Numbered from the stretch's first letter, positions 7,689 to 16,742 are shown. The stretch is 63,168 bases of DNA from a virus (IMGVR_UViG_3300042878_000174:1-63168); one strand, 5' to 3'. Notes: generated from the sequence alone by a model not told the origin. Made by a program: numbers and translations.

Positions 7689-8597
7689 TTAGGCTCCGGG
7701 TGAACCGAAGATGCCCAAAGGATCAGATACGCCGAAGCTGTAACGCTCACGGGCTTTGTAACGGACGTTGCCGGTATCAAAGTCACCGTCCATGCCGGTA
7801 GACATGGGAGTACGTACAAAGTGCTTCAAACCGTTAGGCACATCTGTACACAGGAACCAAGCATTGGTGTCTGTCAGGTAGTGGTTAACTGTATAACCTT
7901 CAGGGATTGAACCGTTATTCTTCAATGCGTTAATGTCATTGTCGGCTGTAGAAACACGGAGTTCGGTTTCAAGCAAACGTGTAGACACGAACATCAAAGC
8001 AGGAGGAACAATCAACTTTCTAGGTTTAGCAGCAATCAGCAAACCACGCTCGTCTGTCCAAGCAGCGATCTGAATAACGGCATTCTCAAGAGAAGTCTCA
8101 TTCAAGTCGGAAGGAGTAGCGGGAGTGTTGCTGTTAACGCCACCAGACACCAAGGGGTGAGCAGTGTTACACAGGGTAACGCCGTCGCCATATGTTGGGC
8201 CACCTGTGAAGGCGTTGTTCAACACAAAAGCGGCTTTAACCTGCTTGGTGTAAGCCATACCACGGGCCAAAGCCTTGGTATAACGTGAAGACAAGCTGTC
8301 ATACAAGTTATCTTCCACAGCTTCCTCTGTGATGGAGAAGCCCATCGCAATGGTTTCGTGGGTGTAACGTGCAGTGAATGCTTCCTGTGCATTGTCATAA
8401 GCGATGGCAGCGCCCTCGTTTTTGACTGGTGCAGCAGCAAAGCCTGACAGTTTTGTCTCTTCTTCAAAAGAACGCTCAGAAGTCTCTGTTTCGTAGATCT
8501 CTTTGTGCTCTTCGCCGTACTTAGTGTACTCAAGACCAAACAAAGCATTCAGACCGGGGAGCAACTCTTTAAGTAGTTGTGCGCGTGAAATAGCCAT
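7689..8597 (-). CDS. Major capsid protein
   Basis: 302 residues, starting MAISRAQLLKELLPGLNALF. The order E-loop-like region, ITEEAVEDNLYDSLSSRY helix, central CNTAHPLVSGG loop and C-terminal RYKARERYSFGVSDPLGIFG strand fits an HK97-fold head protein of about 300 residues, close to the Mu gpT-like type. It lies downstream of portal and scaffold genes and ahead of a strong terminator, as expected for a highly expressed capsid gene. The identification rests on pattern and context and is strong. Confidence 0.88.
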   Translation of the reverse strand: MAISRAQLLKELLPGLNALFGLEYTKYGEEHKEIYETETSERSFEEETKLSGFAAAPVKNEGAAIAYDNAQEAFTARYTHETIAMGFSITEEAVEDNLYDSLSSRYTKALARGMAYTKQVKAAFVLNNAFTGGPTYGDGVTLCNTAHPLVSGGVNSNTPATPSDLNETSLENAVIQIAAWTDERGLLIAAKPRKLIVPPALMFVSTRLLETELRVSTADNDINALKNNGSIPEGYTVNHYLTDTNAWFLCTDVPNGLKHFVRTPMSTGMDGDFDTGNVRYKARERYSFGVSDPLGIFGSPGA

Positions 8598-8608
8598 GAT
8601 TTAGCTCC

Positions 8609-9211
8609 TTAGATGCCAACGGCGTTAGTGAAAGCGGAAGCGCCGGGATTGAACTTAACAAACACTTCAGTGTAAGTATCAGTCAATGGTGAAGCGAAAC
8701 CGATGATCTTAAACGCAGCGGCAGTCGTTACAACTGTGCTCTCCAAAGCGCTGGTAGAGTTACCTGTACGGGTAGAACCTGTAGAAGTAGACTGAACAGC
8801 AGCAAAGAAGGTGTTTGCGCCAAGAGCGGCTTGAGTAACTTGGCCATCCAATTGAGCTTGGAAAGTCACGTTAGGATCAGTGATAACGTATGCAGTTACC
8901 ACGCCGGTTGTGCCGGAGGGGTAGTACTGGCCGTAAATCTGCTGACCTTGTGCGTTGATGTATGAAGCACCAACAAAAACGCCCCAAGCACCAAGACTAG
9001 AACCACCAAGGTTGTTAGTAGTTAAGTCTTCGCCGTTGGCGGTACACAAAGCGATATAACCGTTAGCATTGATGAGAACAGCTTGTCCATAAAACAAGTT
9101 AGAACCAAGACCTGCTGGGTCAATCAGATACTGACTCGTAGCGCCAGCATAAGGCATGCCGTCGTTACGATTGATGGGACGTAGCCCATAGGGAGCATTG
9201 GTAGTTGACAT
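8609..9211 (-). CDS. Capsid-associated (decoration-like) protein
   Basis: 200 residues, beginning STTNAPYGLRPINRNDGMPY. The NAPYGLRPI-type start is common in small virion proteins encoded next to capsid genes of aquatic phages. It is Gly/Thr/Ala-rich and beta-like, with no enzyme motif. Its place directly upstream of the major capsid gene, with a ribosome site, suggests a capsid decoration or minor head role. Confidence 0.75.
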   Translation of the reverse strand: MSTTNAPYGLRPINRNDGMPYAGATSQYLIDPAGLGSNLFYGQAVLINANGYIALCTANGEDLTTNNLGGSSLGAWGVFVGASYINAQGQQIYGQYYPSGTTGVVTAYVITDPNVTFQAQLDGQVTQAALGANTFFAAVQSTSTGSTRTGNSTSALESTVVTTAAAFKIIGFASPLTDTYTEVFVKFNPGASAFTNAVGI

Positions 9212-9232
9212 TTAAGTCTCCAAAAAATTTAA

Positions 9233-9682
9233 TTACCGTCTTCCGAAAGTTACCTCAGAGCTTCGTTCTCTGAACAAAGGCATCTTAGGATGGCTTTCGC
9301 GCATGTAGGTGTTGTCCACTGACTGCATCTGCCCGTCGGAAATTTTCCGGTAGTGGGCGTTCCGCTGGTCAACAAACTCAGTCGGGGTCTTGCAAAGCAA
9401 CAGTCCACCAATTTCAATTCCATCTGGAAAACGACCGTTAGGGTTGCTTAACAGTTGGAGTTTGGGTTGATCTGCGGCTTTAACAGGCTCCCAACCTTCG
9501 CGTAATTTTGAAGAAATGTTTGACGGATCAGGATTGTTTAGAGTAGCAAGGCGAATCCACCTGAATGCCCAACCAGCTTCTGGTTCGGGATCTGGCAGCA
9601 ACGAAGCGGGCATCCATTTCGAAGGACGCTCAAAACTTGCACGGGACTCTGTAGCTCTTTTTTCACGAATTTGTTCAGCCAT
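9233..9682 (-). CDS. Conserved phage virion protein (hypothetical)
   Basis: 149 residues from the ATG at 9682, which has AAGGA six bases upstream; the ATG at 9688 is too close to that site. The core FRWIRLATLNNPDPSNISSK and REGWEPVKA resembles proteins found beside scaffold and capsid genes in HMO-2011-like and freshwater podophages. Function is unknown; assembly or minor capsid role inferred from position. Confidence 0.75.
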   Translation of the reverse strand: MAEQIREKRATESRASFERPSKWMPASLLPDPEPEAGWAFRWIRLATLNNPDPSNISSKLREGWEPVKAADQPKLQLLSNPNGRFPDGIEIGGLLLCKTPTEFVDQRNAHYRKISDGQMQSVDNTYMRESHPKMPLFRERSSEVTFGRR

Positions 9683-10646
9683 TTTCATTCCTTCTTAATA
9701 TTGCGACCTCACGAGCATAGCGTTCCAAAGGAAGGCCTAGCCGCTTGGCAATAGCCACTTCCGAGGCAGACAATGTGATCTTTTTAGGGGCCACACTGCG
9801 TGTCGCAGAAGCAACAACGTTTGATTTCCTACGCTGCGTCGTATCAGCGGGTTCACCAGATTCAAACTTATCTGGAAACACTTGACGCAATCTACCGTTG
9901 ATGCGTCTGTAGTATTCGTCACTCTGAGGATCCATGCCCTCATCGTTAACCAGCTTTTCATGCACCGCCAGAGCGAATCCGGTCATTTCCTTGTCAGTAC
10001 CAAACCATTTATTGGTTTTTTGCCATTCAACAGCTTTGGTATCAACGCGGGGTGCTTGCTGATATTCGGGTTGTACAACAGTTTTTTCCTCTTGTAAAGG
10101 GGCAGGCTTAAAATTGTTTACACGCTCCGCTTTCATCTTCGCGGTGGTCATATCTTCCTGAGCCTGCACTAGAGCATCTGCGTCACCTGACTCATATGCA
10201 GCTTTGTACCGGTCTTTGGCTTCCTTGACCTCTTGTGCAACAACCCTCTTAGCCTGCTCCAGTAAAGCGCTTTGACTGGTATGTACGTTGTTCTTCAGTT
10301 TCTGATTTTCTTCATAAACTGCTTGAGCAATGCGAATTGCCTCTTCTTTCTCGCGTATCGCGGCCTCTTTGGCCCTGCGTTCGTCGTGATAACCCTTGGT
10401 AAATTCACGAAGTTTGTTGCGATCCTTTTGAGAATAAGCGGCTAACTCTTCATCTGTTGGCTCTTGCGGAGGAGTTTCCATGGGCGTTCTGCCCTTGTCC
10501 TCATCCGGTGTGTCATCGACAACCTCTATCTCAGGTTCTTCTTTGACTTCTTCAGGCTCAGGCTCTACGACCTTGCTGCCTAAACGGCTCTGTTTTGCCT
10601 CGATTTCATCGGGAAACTCAAATTCTGTTTTTTCCATTTCAGCCAT
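9675..10646 (-). CDS. Scaffolding protein
   Basis: 323 residues, highly charged. The N-terminal third is acidic (many Glu/Asp, about 1-70). A long coiled-coil centre follows (KEEAIRIAQAVYEENQKL onward, about 95-180) and a basic C-terminus (KKITLSASEVAIAKRLGLP). This acidic, coiled, basic-tail layout between portal and capsid genes is typical of podoviral scaffolds. The basic end probably contacts the capsid protein. Confidence 0.85.
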   Translation of the reverse strand: MAEMEKTEFEFPDEIEAKQSRLGSKVVEPEPEEVKEEPEIEVVDDTPDEDKGRTPMETPPQEPTDEELAAYSQKDRNKLREFTKGYHDERRAKEAAIREKEEAIRIAQAVYEENQKLKNNVHTSQSALLEQAKRVVAQEVKEAKDRYKAAYESGDADALVQAQEDMTTAKMKAERVNNFKPAPLQEEKTVVQPEYQQAPRVDTKAVEWQKTNKWFGTDKEMTGFALAVHEKLVNDEGMDPQSDEYYRRINGRLRQVFPDKFESGEPADTTQRRKSNVVASATRSVAPKKITLSASEVAIAKRLGLPLERYAREVAILRRNENG

Positions 10647-10655
10647 GGTTTCTCC

Positions 10656-11066
10656 TTAGTAAGGACGTTGAATGCCGCGAGGATCTTGGACTACCGCTTC
10701 TACGCTGTCGTCGTTGATCAAACGCCACTCAGTACCATGAATCTTCATCCTTGTACCGCTGTTAGGGCGGGTAATGATGAAGTCTCCGACCTTGCATGAC
10801 GCTCCTGACGGGAATCGTTTCTCGTCTTTAAACGCATCTGGGCCGATTTTTGCCACAAACAACACGGGAGAAAGAATCTCTTCGTGGTGCATCATGGTTG
10901 CGGATTTTAAAATTCCGCTATCACCCATCTCTTCTTCTGCTCTCGGAAGCATACAAAGGAGGTGATATGTTGCGGGATCGGGCACTTGTTTGGCCTTTTC
11001 CTCACCAGATTTGTTGAGCACGCCCGACAAATCAACTGCACTGACATCGTATTCAGTCATCTTCAT
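10656..11066 (-). CDS. GroES-like co-chaperonin
   Basis: 136 residues from the ATG at 11066 (MKMTEYD), overlapping the end of the upstream gene; an ATG at 11096 would overlap it further. The C-terminal half (FPSGASCKVGDFIITRPNSG, then TEWRLINDDSVEAVV) matches the cpn10 barrel pattern 'kvGDfVl...G...rllnDd.i.avv'. A segment resembling the mobile loop (GDSGILKSATMM) precedes it. Phage GroES-like proteins partner host GroEL in capsid folding, as T4 gp31 does. The location between portal and scaffold genes supports this. Confidence 0.75.
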   Translation of the reverse strand: MKMTEYDVSAVDLSGVLNKSGEEKAKQVPDPATYHLLCMLPRAEEEMGDSGILKSATMMHHEEILSPVLFVAKIGPDAFKDEKRFPSGASCKVGDFIITRPNSGTRMKIHGTEWRLINDDSVEAVVQDPRGIQRPY

Positions 11067-11253
11067 ATCTTTCAAGTTTTCGAACAAGGTCAACAATTAA
11101 AGTCTGTGCGTACAGTAGACCCCGAATTTGGCCGCACATCTCTCGATAGGCTGGGTAGTCATTAGCTGCCCCGCCCCCAAGACTTTCGAGAAGGGTTTTC
11201 TCCTTCTCCCGAAGATCAGATAAAAGATATTTAAAAGCCTGATCTCCATCCAT
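11053..11253 (-). CDS. Small helical protein (hypothetical)
   Basis: 66 residues, mainly helical (AFKYLLSDLREKEKTLLESL; TLIVDLVRKLERYED). A small gene of this kind commonly follows the portal gene in related podophages. It starts two bases after the portal stop and overlaps the GroES-like gene. No known domain. Confidence 0.7.
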   Translation of the reverse strand: MDGDQAFKYLLSDLREKEKTLLESLGGGAANDYPAYREMCGQIRGLLYAQTLIVDLVRKLERYEDD

Positions 11254-11255
11254 GA

Positions 11256-13637
11256 TTAGCTACCTCGTTTAAACAGGTCAACTTGAACCTTTTGGTTGTT
11301 TTGTTTTTCCTGAGCTTGCATACGAGCCATATCAAGTTGAGCCTGCGTGTCGATCCGCTTGTTCTCAAGTTCGAGTTTGGCCTTCCCAAGTTCAATATCG
11401 GCGGCAATCTTCTGCGCCTTGGTCTGTGCTTCCTGACCCTTAAGCTGGAGTTCAGCTTGTTGCATCTGCACCATAGGATCTTGTGCTTGTTGCTGGGCTT
11501 GCTGTTGTTGCTGGTTAGCTTGGTTAAGCTGTAGCAACTGAGCGGAGCCTTGGGCAACCAGACGGGACAACTGCACTTCCACGTCTTCTGGTAGTTTGGA
11601 GTCTGGAGCGGGCAGAGGTACACCGACCTGCTCCTCAACTTTCTTGCGGTACAAGAATGCCAAGTGCTCTGCAATGTGAGCCATCACTGCGGCTTGGATC
11701 TTCTGTGCCATTGGGTTCTGGCCAATCTGGGCTGCAATCATTGGATCCTGCATGAACGCAGTGTGCGCTGCAATGTGCGCTTCTTGATCCTGATAGATGA
11801 ATGCTTTAGTTGGCTTTCCGTTGAGGAATGCCATGTTCTCACTGATCGGATCTTTAGGCGTTTGGTCATCTGCGCCGGGGATCAGTTTGTCTGCGTTTTT
11901 GACACCTAGAACCTCAATCATCTGGCGGTGCAGCAAAGGCAGGTCATAGATCTGCGGAGCACCCTGAGCCAACTGGATCACAGCCTGATACTGCATGATC
12001 CTTTGAGCCATCGTGGAACTATTAGGATCTGATACAGGAATGACCTCGACCATGTCGTAGTCAGATTGTTTTACCTGACGGTCGTTGCCTTGTGGGTCGT
12101 ACTCATACTCAGCGGGAGAGTAGTCCCTGATGATGCCTTTGAGCAGTTTAAACTCTTGCTTCATTGAATAATGAACACGGGCCTGCACTGCGCCCATGGT
12201 CTTCAATGTTCTCTCAAGTAACGCTAAAGTTGTACCGACCGGAGCGTTGGCGCTCATGTCAGAGATCTTCATGTCTGAGATAGAACCCAGACGGCGGCCT
12301 TCTTCTGTGATCCTATCTAGAAGAGTTAACAAAGTGCCACTTGGCTCTTTGTAAGGCAGCATCATAATGTTATCTTTGATGACACCGCTTGGAACATCAA
12401 CGTCCCTGAACTCACCCGGTTGGATAGGTGTGTCGTCGCCTTTGATACGAGCACCACGTGCTTTCAAGCCGCCGGGCAAGTTAGCTAACGTACCTGCGTC
12501 CACCAGTTGACGGATCAAAGATGTACCTGCACGGGCGTAACCACCAATGATGTGGATTAGACCCATACCGTAGAAACCAAAGCCGGGGATGTAGCAGTAG
12601 TCTACAAAGTGCTGCCGTTTGGTCTTCTTAGCATCGTCTTCTAGGTAGTTACGGCGGATGGCAAGAATCTTGTTTGTGCCACGATCAATCGTGATGACAT
12701 AAGGTAGGCCGATGCCTGTCTCTTCGCCTTCAGAATCTGTATCTTCAAAACCTTCTAAGTCCCAATATGCGTGGACTTCCAAGAGTTGGTAGCGGTCGTC
12801 GTCTGTGGCTTTGTAACCTTGTTGGTCGGCCTTCTTCTTCTCAATGTCTGAGAGATGCTGGACAGGCTCACCTAAGTCTATATCCCGATAGAAACCGCTC
12901 ACCTGTAGGCGACGCATTTCATTCTTGGTCTTACGCATCACATGGGTCACACGTTCTGCGTTTTGGAGATTAGAAGCACCGTACGGGACAATCATGTCTT
13001 CGGCAGGAATAAACACTGCGACTTGACGCTCCATAGCTGGGTCGTAGTAAACCTTCTTAAATGCTGCGCCTGACAGACCTAAGGAGTACAGCATCCGCTC
13101 ATGTTCTGGGCGGTACTCAGGCATTTCTTCCGTAAGTTTGAAGTTCATGTCAGCCTGCACACGCTCGGCTGCTTCTTCTTTCAGGCGGTCAATCGCACCG
13201 ATGATCTCTGTCTTAACAGGGCCAGCGGCAGGGAAGGTTTCCATGATGGATTCGGATTGGAACCGAATCGCAGCTTCCGTCAGGACTGTAGAGTAAACAC
13301 CGCAGGCTCCATTCCATGGCTCTGTACGCTCTTCATAATTAACGCCTAGGACTTCCAAGCCTTTGACAAAGCTTTCTGCCCAGTCTTTGCGGGAGGCTAT
13401 GTCAGCTTCTACGAGTTCTACAAGCTCAGAGGCAATCTTGCCTAAAGCACCGTCGTCAAGGATTTCTGCAAGGTTGTCATCAAATTCGCTGTCGTATTCT
13501 GATTCCGGTTCTAGAATAATCTCAACGCTTTCCTCTTCAATGATGAGGGGATCGTCTAATTCAACGTCCACGCCGATGTCTTCGAGGAGGTCTGAAAGAC
13601 CCATAGGTGCTTGGCTGATTGCTTTGTCGATACTCAT
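11256..13637 (-). CDS. Portal protein
   Basis: 793 residues, within the size range of large podoviral portals (P22 gp1 is about 725). The wing/clip region includes WNGACGVYSTVLTEAAIRFQ and YCYIPGFGFYGMGLIHIIGG. The C-terminal roughly 170 residues form a Gln/Ala-rich helical barrel-like coiled coil (QANQQQQQAQQQAQD). Portals form the dodecameric DNA gate and bind TerL and adaptors. It follows TerL with a short gap, as in many phages. GTTTAAAC occurs at the stop (11267) and within the gene (12146). Confidence 0.88.
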   Translation of the reverse strand: MSIDKAISQAPMGLSDLLEDIGVDVELDDPLIIEEESVEIILEPESEYDSEFDDNLAEILDDGALGKIASELVELVEADIASRKDWAESFVKGLEVLGVNYEERTEPWNGACGVYSTVLTEAAIRFQSESIMETFPAAGPVKTEIIGAIDRLKEEAAERVQADMNFKLTEEMPEYRPEHERMLYSLGLSGAAFKKVYYDPAMERQVAVFIPAEDMIVPYGASNLQNAERVTHVMRKTKNEMRRLQVSGFYRDIDLGEPVQHLSDIEKKKADQQGYKATDDDRYQLLEVHAYWDLEGFEDTDSEGEETGIGLPYVITIDRGTNKILAIRRNYLEDDAKKTKRQHFVDYCYIPGFGFYGMGLIHIIGGYARAGTSLIRQLVDAGTLANLPGGLKARGARIKGDDTPIQPGEFRDVDVPSGVIKDNIMMLPYKEPSGTLLTLLDRITEEGRRLGSISDMKISDMSANAPVGTTLALLERTLKTMGAVQARVHYSMKQEFKLLKGIIRDYSPAEYEYDPQGNDRQVKQSDYDMVEVIPVSDPNSSTMAQRIMQYQAVIQLAQGAPQIYDLPLLHRQMIEVLGVKNADKLIPGADDQTPKDPISENMAFLNGKPTKAFIYQDQEAHIAAHTAFMQDPMIAAQIGQNPMAQKIQAAVMAHIAEHLAFLYRKKVEEQVGVPLPAPDSKLPEDVEVQLSRLVAQGSAQLLQLNQANQQQQQAQQQAQDPMVQMQQAELQLKGQEAQTKAQKIAADIELGKAKLELENKRIDTQAQLDMARMQAQEKQNNQKVQVDLFKRGS

Positions 13638-13645
13638 TTGAGTCC

Positions 13646-15142
13646 TTAATAATATTCCATGCGTCTGCGATATACAGGTTCATCTGGCTCATCAGAATCG
13701 ATGGAAATGAACCCGCCTTGACGGAATCTCATCAAAGCTTGGCTGGAGGAGTCAACAAGGTCGTCATGATCGCCATTGGGGAAGGAGGCCAGTTCATCCA
13801 TCACTTCTTCAGCCCAACGAGTCTCTGGACACCAGACAACACCTGAAGCAAACAGATCGGAGATTGCGTTTACACGCGAGATCTTATCGTTTCCTTTGCC
13901 CGGTGTAAACTCAGAAAGCGGAATGCCCATCTTACGCATCTCATAGATGAGCGGAGCACCTGCGGCTCTCTTCTCCACGATCAATGTATCTGGCTCCCAT
14001 TCTTGATAAAGCTCCAAAGCCATTTTCTTAAGCTCTGGAAACTCCATGCGTTGTTTAAACGCATCTAGCAGGATGATGTTTGGCCTCATGTCACCGGATT
14101 TGTTAGGGTGTTGGAAGACACCCCATGTAGTGCAGGCAGAATAGTCTGCGCGGTTGTTCTTTTCAAAGGCCGTGTCCCAGCTTTGGATGATGTAATCGCA
14201 CTGCGGGGGTGTATCTTTGTCCCAGATAGACCATTGTTCCCGCTTAATGATTGCGCCTTCTTCGGATGTGGGGTTCTGTTGGTACTGAGCCTCCCATTTA
14301 GCGACTGGTAGTTCAGCTTTTAGCGCTTCTAGCGCTGTTTTTGACCAAAAAGCTGGCCATAAAGGCGTTCCAGACGGCATGATTGCCGGAAAATCAATGA
14401 TTTCCCACTGATCTACGCCATCTTTCCCTGCGTTTTTGAGAATCTGGCCGGTCAAGTCACGTTTCGACCACCTAGTCATCACAATAATGATGGCTCCACC
14501 CGGCTGTAAACGCTGGCGAGGGCCAGATGTGAACCACTCATAGACATTATCAAACACCGCAGGGTTGCCTTGCTTGGCTTCCTGCTCCGAATGAGGGTCG
14601 TCAATGATTAAAAGATCGGCTCCTTTACCTGTGACAGCACCCCCAACGCCAATAGCGAAGTAATCACCACCCACGTGAGTATTCCAGCGACCGGCGGCCT
14701 TTGAATCGCTCGATAGCTTTGTATCAAATACCTTCTGATAGTTCTCTGAAGAGACAAGATTCCTAACCTTTCGTCCAAAGCCTGTAGCAAGTTCTGCGGT
14801 GTGTGCAGTCTGAATGATCTTCTTCTCAGGAAACTTACCCAAGAACCACGACGGGAGCAGATAAGAAGCAAACTCAGACTTTGTATGCCGGGGCGGCATG
14901 TTGATGATCAGGCGCTTGAGATCACCACGGGCAACCCTTTCAAAGGCATCGGCCATTATGGCGTGGTGTTTGCCAGAGATGAAGATAGGCCACATCTGCT
15001 GAACAAAGAACAAATAGGATTCTTTGCATCTCTCAACCCGATCAAACTCTAGGAGCTTCTGAACCTTGGCTCTTTCTGCGGGAGGGGCAGTGTCGGCAAG
15101 CGTCAAATAAAGCTCAATCTCTTTGCGGGTCAGTAGGCTCAT
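13646..15142 (-). CDS. terL: Terminase large subunit
   Basis: 498 residues. An ATPase domain has a Walker A-like motif NMPPRHTKSE (about 81-90) and Walker B LLIIDDP (Asp181-Asp182). A C-terminal RNase H-like nuclease has SWDTAFE (Asp323), LIVEKRAAGAPLIYEM and a final acidic cluster GDHDDLVD. It translocates DNA into the prohead and cuts it. Its start overlaps the winged-helix gene by four bases (ATGA). All key motifs are present. Confidence 0.93.
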   Translation of the reverse strand: MSLLTRKEIELYLTLADTAPPAERAKVQKLLEFDRVERCKESYLFFVQQMWPIFISGKHHAIMADAFERVARGDLKRLIINMPPRHTKSEFASYLLPSWFLGKFPEKKIIQTAHTAELATGFGRKVRNLVSSENYQKVFDTKLSSDSKAAGRWNTHVGGDYFAIGVGGAVTGKGADLLIIDDPHSEQEAKQGNPAVFDNVYEWFTSGPRQRLQPGGAIIIVMTRWSKRDLTGQILKNAGKDGVDQWEIIDFPAIMPSGTPLWPAFWSKTALEALKAELPVAKWEAQYQQNPTSEEGAIIKREQWSIWDKDTPPQCDYIIQSWDTAFEKNNRADYSACTTWGVFQHPNKSGDMRPNIILLDAFKQRMEFPELKKMALELYQEWEPDTLIVEKRAAGAPLIYEMRKMGIPLSEFTPGKGNDKISRVNAISDLFASGVVWCPETRWAEEVMDELASFPNGDHDDLVDSSSQALMRFRQGGFISIDSDEPDEPVYRRRMEYY

Positions 15143-15369
15143 AACGCAGCCATTTCTTTAACAGACTTATCCACCAGCTTAATGGAATGGAACTTGTACG
15201 GACGAACCGTTAGGTGGCCATCCTCTTTAAGGCGATGAATGATGCGATGCACATTCGACTTAGAACTCAATCCAATTCCTTTGGCAATAACTTCATAGGA
15301 CGGAGGCACGCCATGGAGCCGAATATACGCCCGAATGAAATCTAGTACTAATTGCCTATGCTCGGTCAT
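15139..15369 (-). CDS. LexA-type winged-helix DNA-binding protein between TerS and TerL
   Basis: 76 residues from the ATG at 15369; a TTG at 15405 would add 12 residues. RQLVLDFIRAYIRLHGVPPS, IAKGIGLSSKSNVHRIIHRL and a DGHLTVRPYK wing match the LexA N-terminal DNA-binding fold. There is no peptidase domain. Lying between the terminase subunits and next to a G-rich gap with two GTTTAAAC sites, it could regulate packaging genes or bind a packaging site. The fold is likely; the role is inferred. Confidence 0.78.
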   Translation of the reverse strand: MTEHRQLVLDFIRAYIRLHGVPPSYEVIAKGIGLSSKSNVHRIIHRLKEDGHLTVRPYKFHSIKLVDKSVKEMAAL

Positions 15370-15594
15370 TGATGTGAGTTTAAACGATAATGAGAACGTT
15401 CGCAAGTGTTTAAACGAAAATATATATAGGGTGGGGGGTTTGGATTTGGATTGGATAGGGGGGGGTGTTCTGTGGGAGATGTATGGAAGAGTGGAATAGA
15501 GCGTAATAGACGGGCGGGTGGTCAGCGGCTACAGCGGGGGGTGCGGGGGCGGTGGGTGACGCACGTCCACGCACATCAAACGGGTGGGGCATCA
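15370..15594. other. G-tract and GTTTAAAC-bearing gap between terminase genes
   Basis: About 225 bases without a convincing gene. It holds two GTTTAAAC sites 30 bases apart (15378, 15408) and several long G runs on the plus strand (15429-15468 and 15536-15558), able to form G-quadruplexes. The position beside TerS is where headful phages often carry a pac site. An antisense open frame here is low-complexity Pro/Ala and is not accepted. Confidence 0.5.
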
Positions 15595-16242
15595 TCACGT
15601 CACGCGCTGTTTAAACGCGGTGGCTTGCACGTCTTGCACCGATGACCGATCCCCCTTGAGTAGACGCAAGTGGCTTGCAAGTTCACGCTTGAGTTGGTCA
15701 GCAGTGACAGGCGCTTTGTCTTGAACATCACTAGGTGTAAACAGGCCACAGGCTTTACCCATTAGTTCCAGTGCTTTAAGTTGTGTGCTTGGTTGACTGT
15801 CTTTACTGAGTGCAAGCAAGCCCTTGAGCACATACCTTTTAGATGCAACCATGTCATCTACCAAGTGCTCTATGGTTTCCCCCCAAGCTTCTTTGAGCAG
15901 TGCTTGAACCCTTGGATCACGCATCAGCTTGTTGGCATTGGCTGATATAGATGCATCGCTCCCTGTCGAGTTTTTGAAGCCCTCACGGTAGCTTTGCCTG
16001 AGGCTTTGCCCTCTTATAACCCCTTGCACGAATGCCATCGCAGATGGCGACAACGGCAAGCTTCTTTTGTGCTCCCCTGCTACTGGTAGTCCGTCTCTCC
16101 GCTTCCTAGGCTTAGGTGCATTCTTAGCTAGAGCATCAGCCAACTGTTTCGCTTCGCTCATGGGTTCTGCGCTCTGATCCTCCCATTGCCCCTCGGCCTC
16201 GGCCAAGGCCTCTCGATACTCAGCCTTTGTAGTCTTACTCAT
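15595..16242 (-). CDS. terS: Terminase small subunit
   Basis: 215 residues from the ATG at 16242, which has GGAGG eight bases upstream; the ATG at 16257 lies before that site. The N-terminus is charged. A helix-turn-helix-like segment follows (SAMAFVQGVIRGQSLRQSYR; NANKLMRDPRVQALLKEA), then an oligomerisation helix region (YVLKGLLALS; TQLKALELMGKACGLF), as in TerS proteins that recognise pac DNA. It is separated from TerL by the winged-helix gene. GTTTAAAC overlaps its 3' end. Confidence 0.8.
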   Translation of the reverse strand: MSKTTKAEYREALAEAEGQWEDQSAEPMSEAKQLADALAKNAPKPRKRRDGLPVAGEHKRSLPLSPSAMAFVQGVIRGQSLRQSYREGFKNSTGSDASISANANKLMRDPRVQALLKEAWGETIEHLVDDMVASKRYVLKGLLALSKDSQPSTQLKALELMGKACGLFTPSDVQDKAPVTADQLKRELASHLRLLKGDRSSVQDVQATAFKQRVT

Positions 16243-16326
16243 AAACACCGCCTCCATTTTGTGACTGACCAGTTCAATAAATGCTCACTTAGTCCACGTT
16301 ATGAACTGTTCGTATTATGCAACAAG

Positions 16327-16436
16327 TTATCCACAAAGTTATTCATTTTGGTGCACTAAGGGTTTTCCCACGTTATCCACACCAGCCCGAAAGTTATCCA
16401 CACAAAAAGTGGCCAAAACAGGGGTAGTTATCCACA
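16327..16436. other. Candidate replication origin: four DnaA boxes
   Basis: Four perfect copies of the DnaA box TTATCCACA lie on the plus strand at 16327-16335, 16373-16381, 16394-16402 and 16428-16436, within 110 bases of the gap between divergent packaging and replication operons. GGCCAAAA-type repeats occur at 16411, 16570 and 16582, and an A/T-rich stretch at 16530-16565 could be the unwinding element. Four exact 9-mers in this space cannot be chance. Use of host DnaA is inferred. Confidence 0.8.
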
Positions 16437-16707
16437 AAATCAGGGTTTACCCTATGGCCTCTAGAATCGATTTTAAGGCCTCTCTGAGCGTCCGTTTTCC
16501 GAAGTGGCTACCCAGCCCTTGACCCCCTCAAAAAAAACGCACCTAGACGTTTTGTTGTTTTTAAACCACGGCCAAAAACAGGCCAAAAAATGACCGTTGG
16601 CACGCATCATGCTACGCGCACGCGCACGCCTGATTTCTTTTTTGATGGCCTAGAAAACCATGCCAATCCAATAACCCCACAACTTAGTCAAGTAAATATT
16701 GCCATGC
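16437..16707. other. Rest of the divergent intergenic region
   Basis: No gene is seen. The stretch has A/T tracts (16530-16565), two GGCCAAAAA repeats (16570-16590) and an alternating purine-pyrimidine run CGCGCACGCGCACGC near 16616-16630 that could adopt Z-DNA. It likely belongs to the origin and promoter region. Confidence 0.4.
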
Positions 16708-16737
16708 TTGTGTAAACAATATCAATGCCCCTAAAAT
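16708..16737 (+). promoter_or_regulatory. Candidate sigma70 promoter of the SprT-MoxR-VWA operon
   Basis: TTGTGT (16708-16713), an 18-base spacer and TAAAAT (16732-16737). The -35 is weak and the -10 is good. The start site would fall at about 16744, inside an inverted repeat that could act as operator. Confidence 0.5.
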
Positions 16738-16742
16738 GCACA

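Noticed and set aside
15410-15598. 62-residue minus-strand frame in the G-rich gap
   Set aside because: Pro/His/Ala low complexity produced by G tracts, no ribosome site, and it overlaps candidate regulatory DNA.
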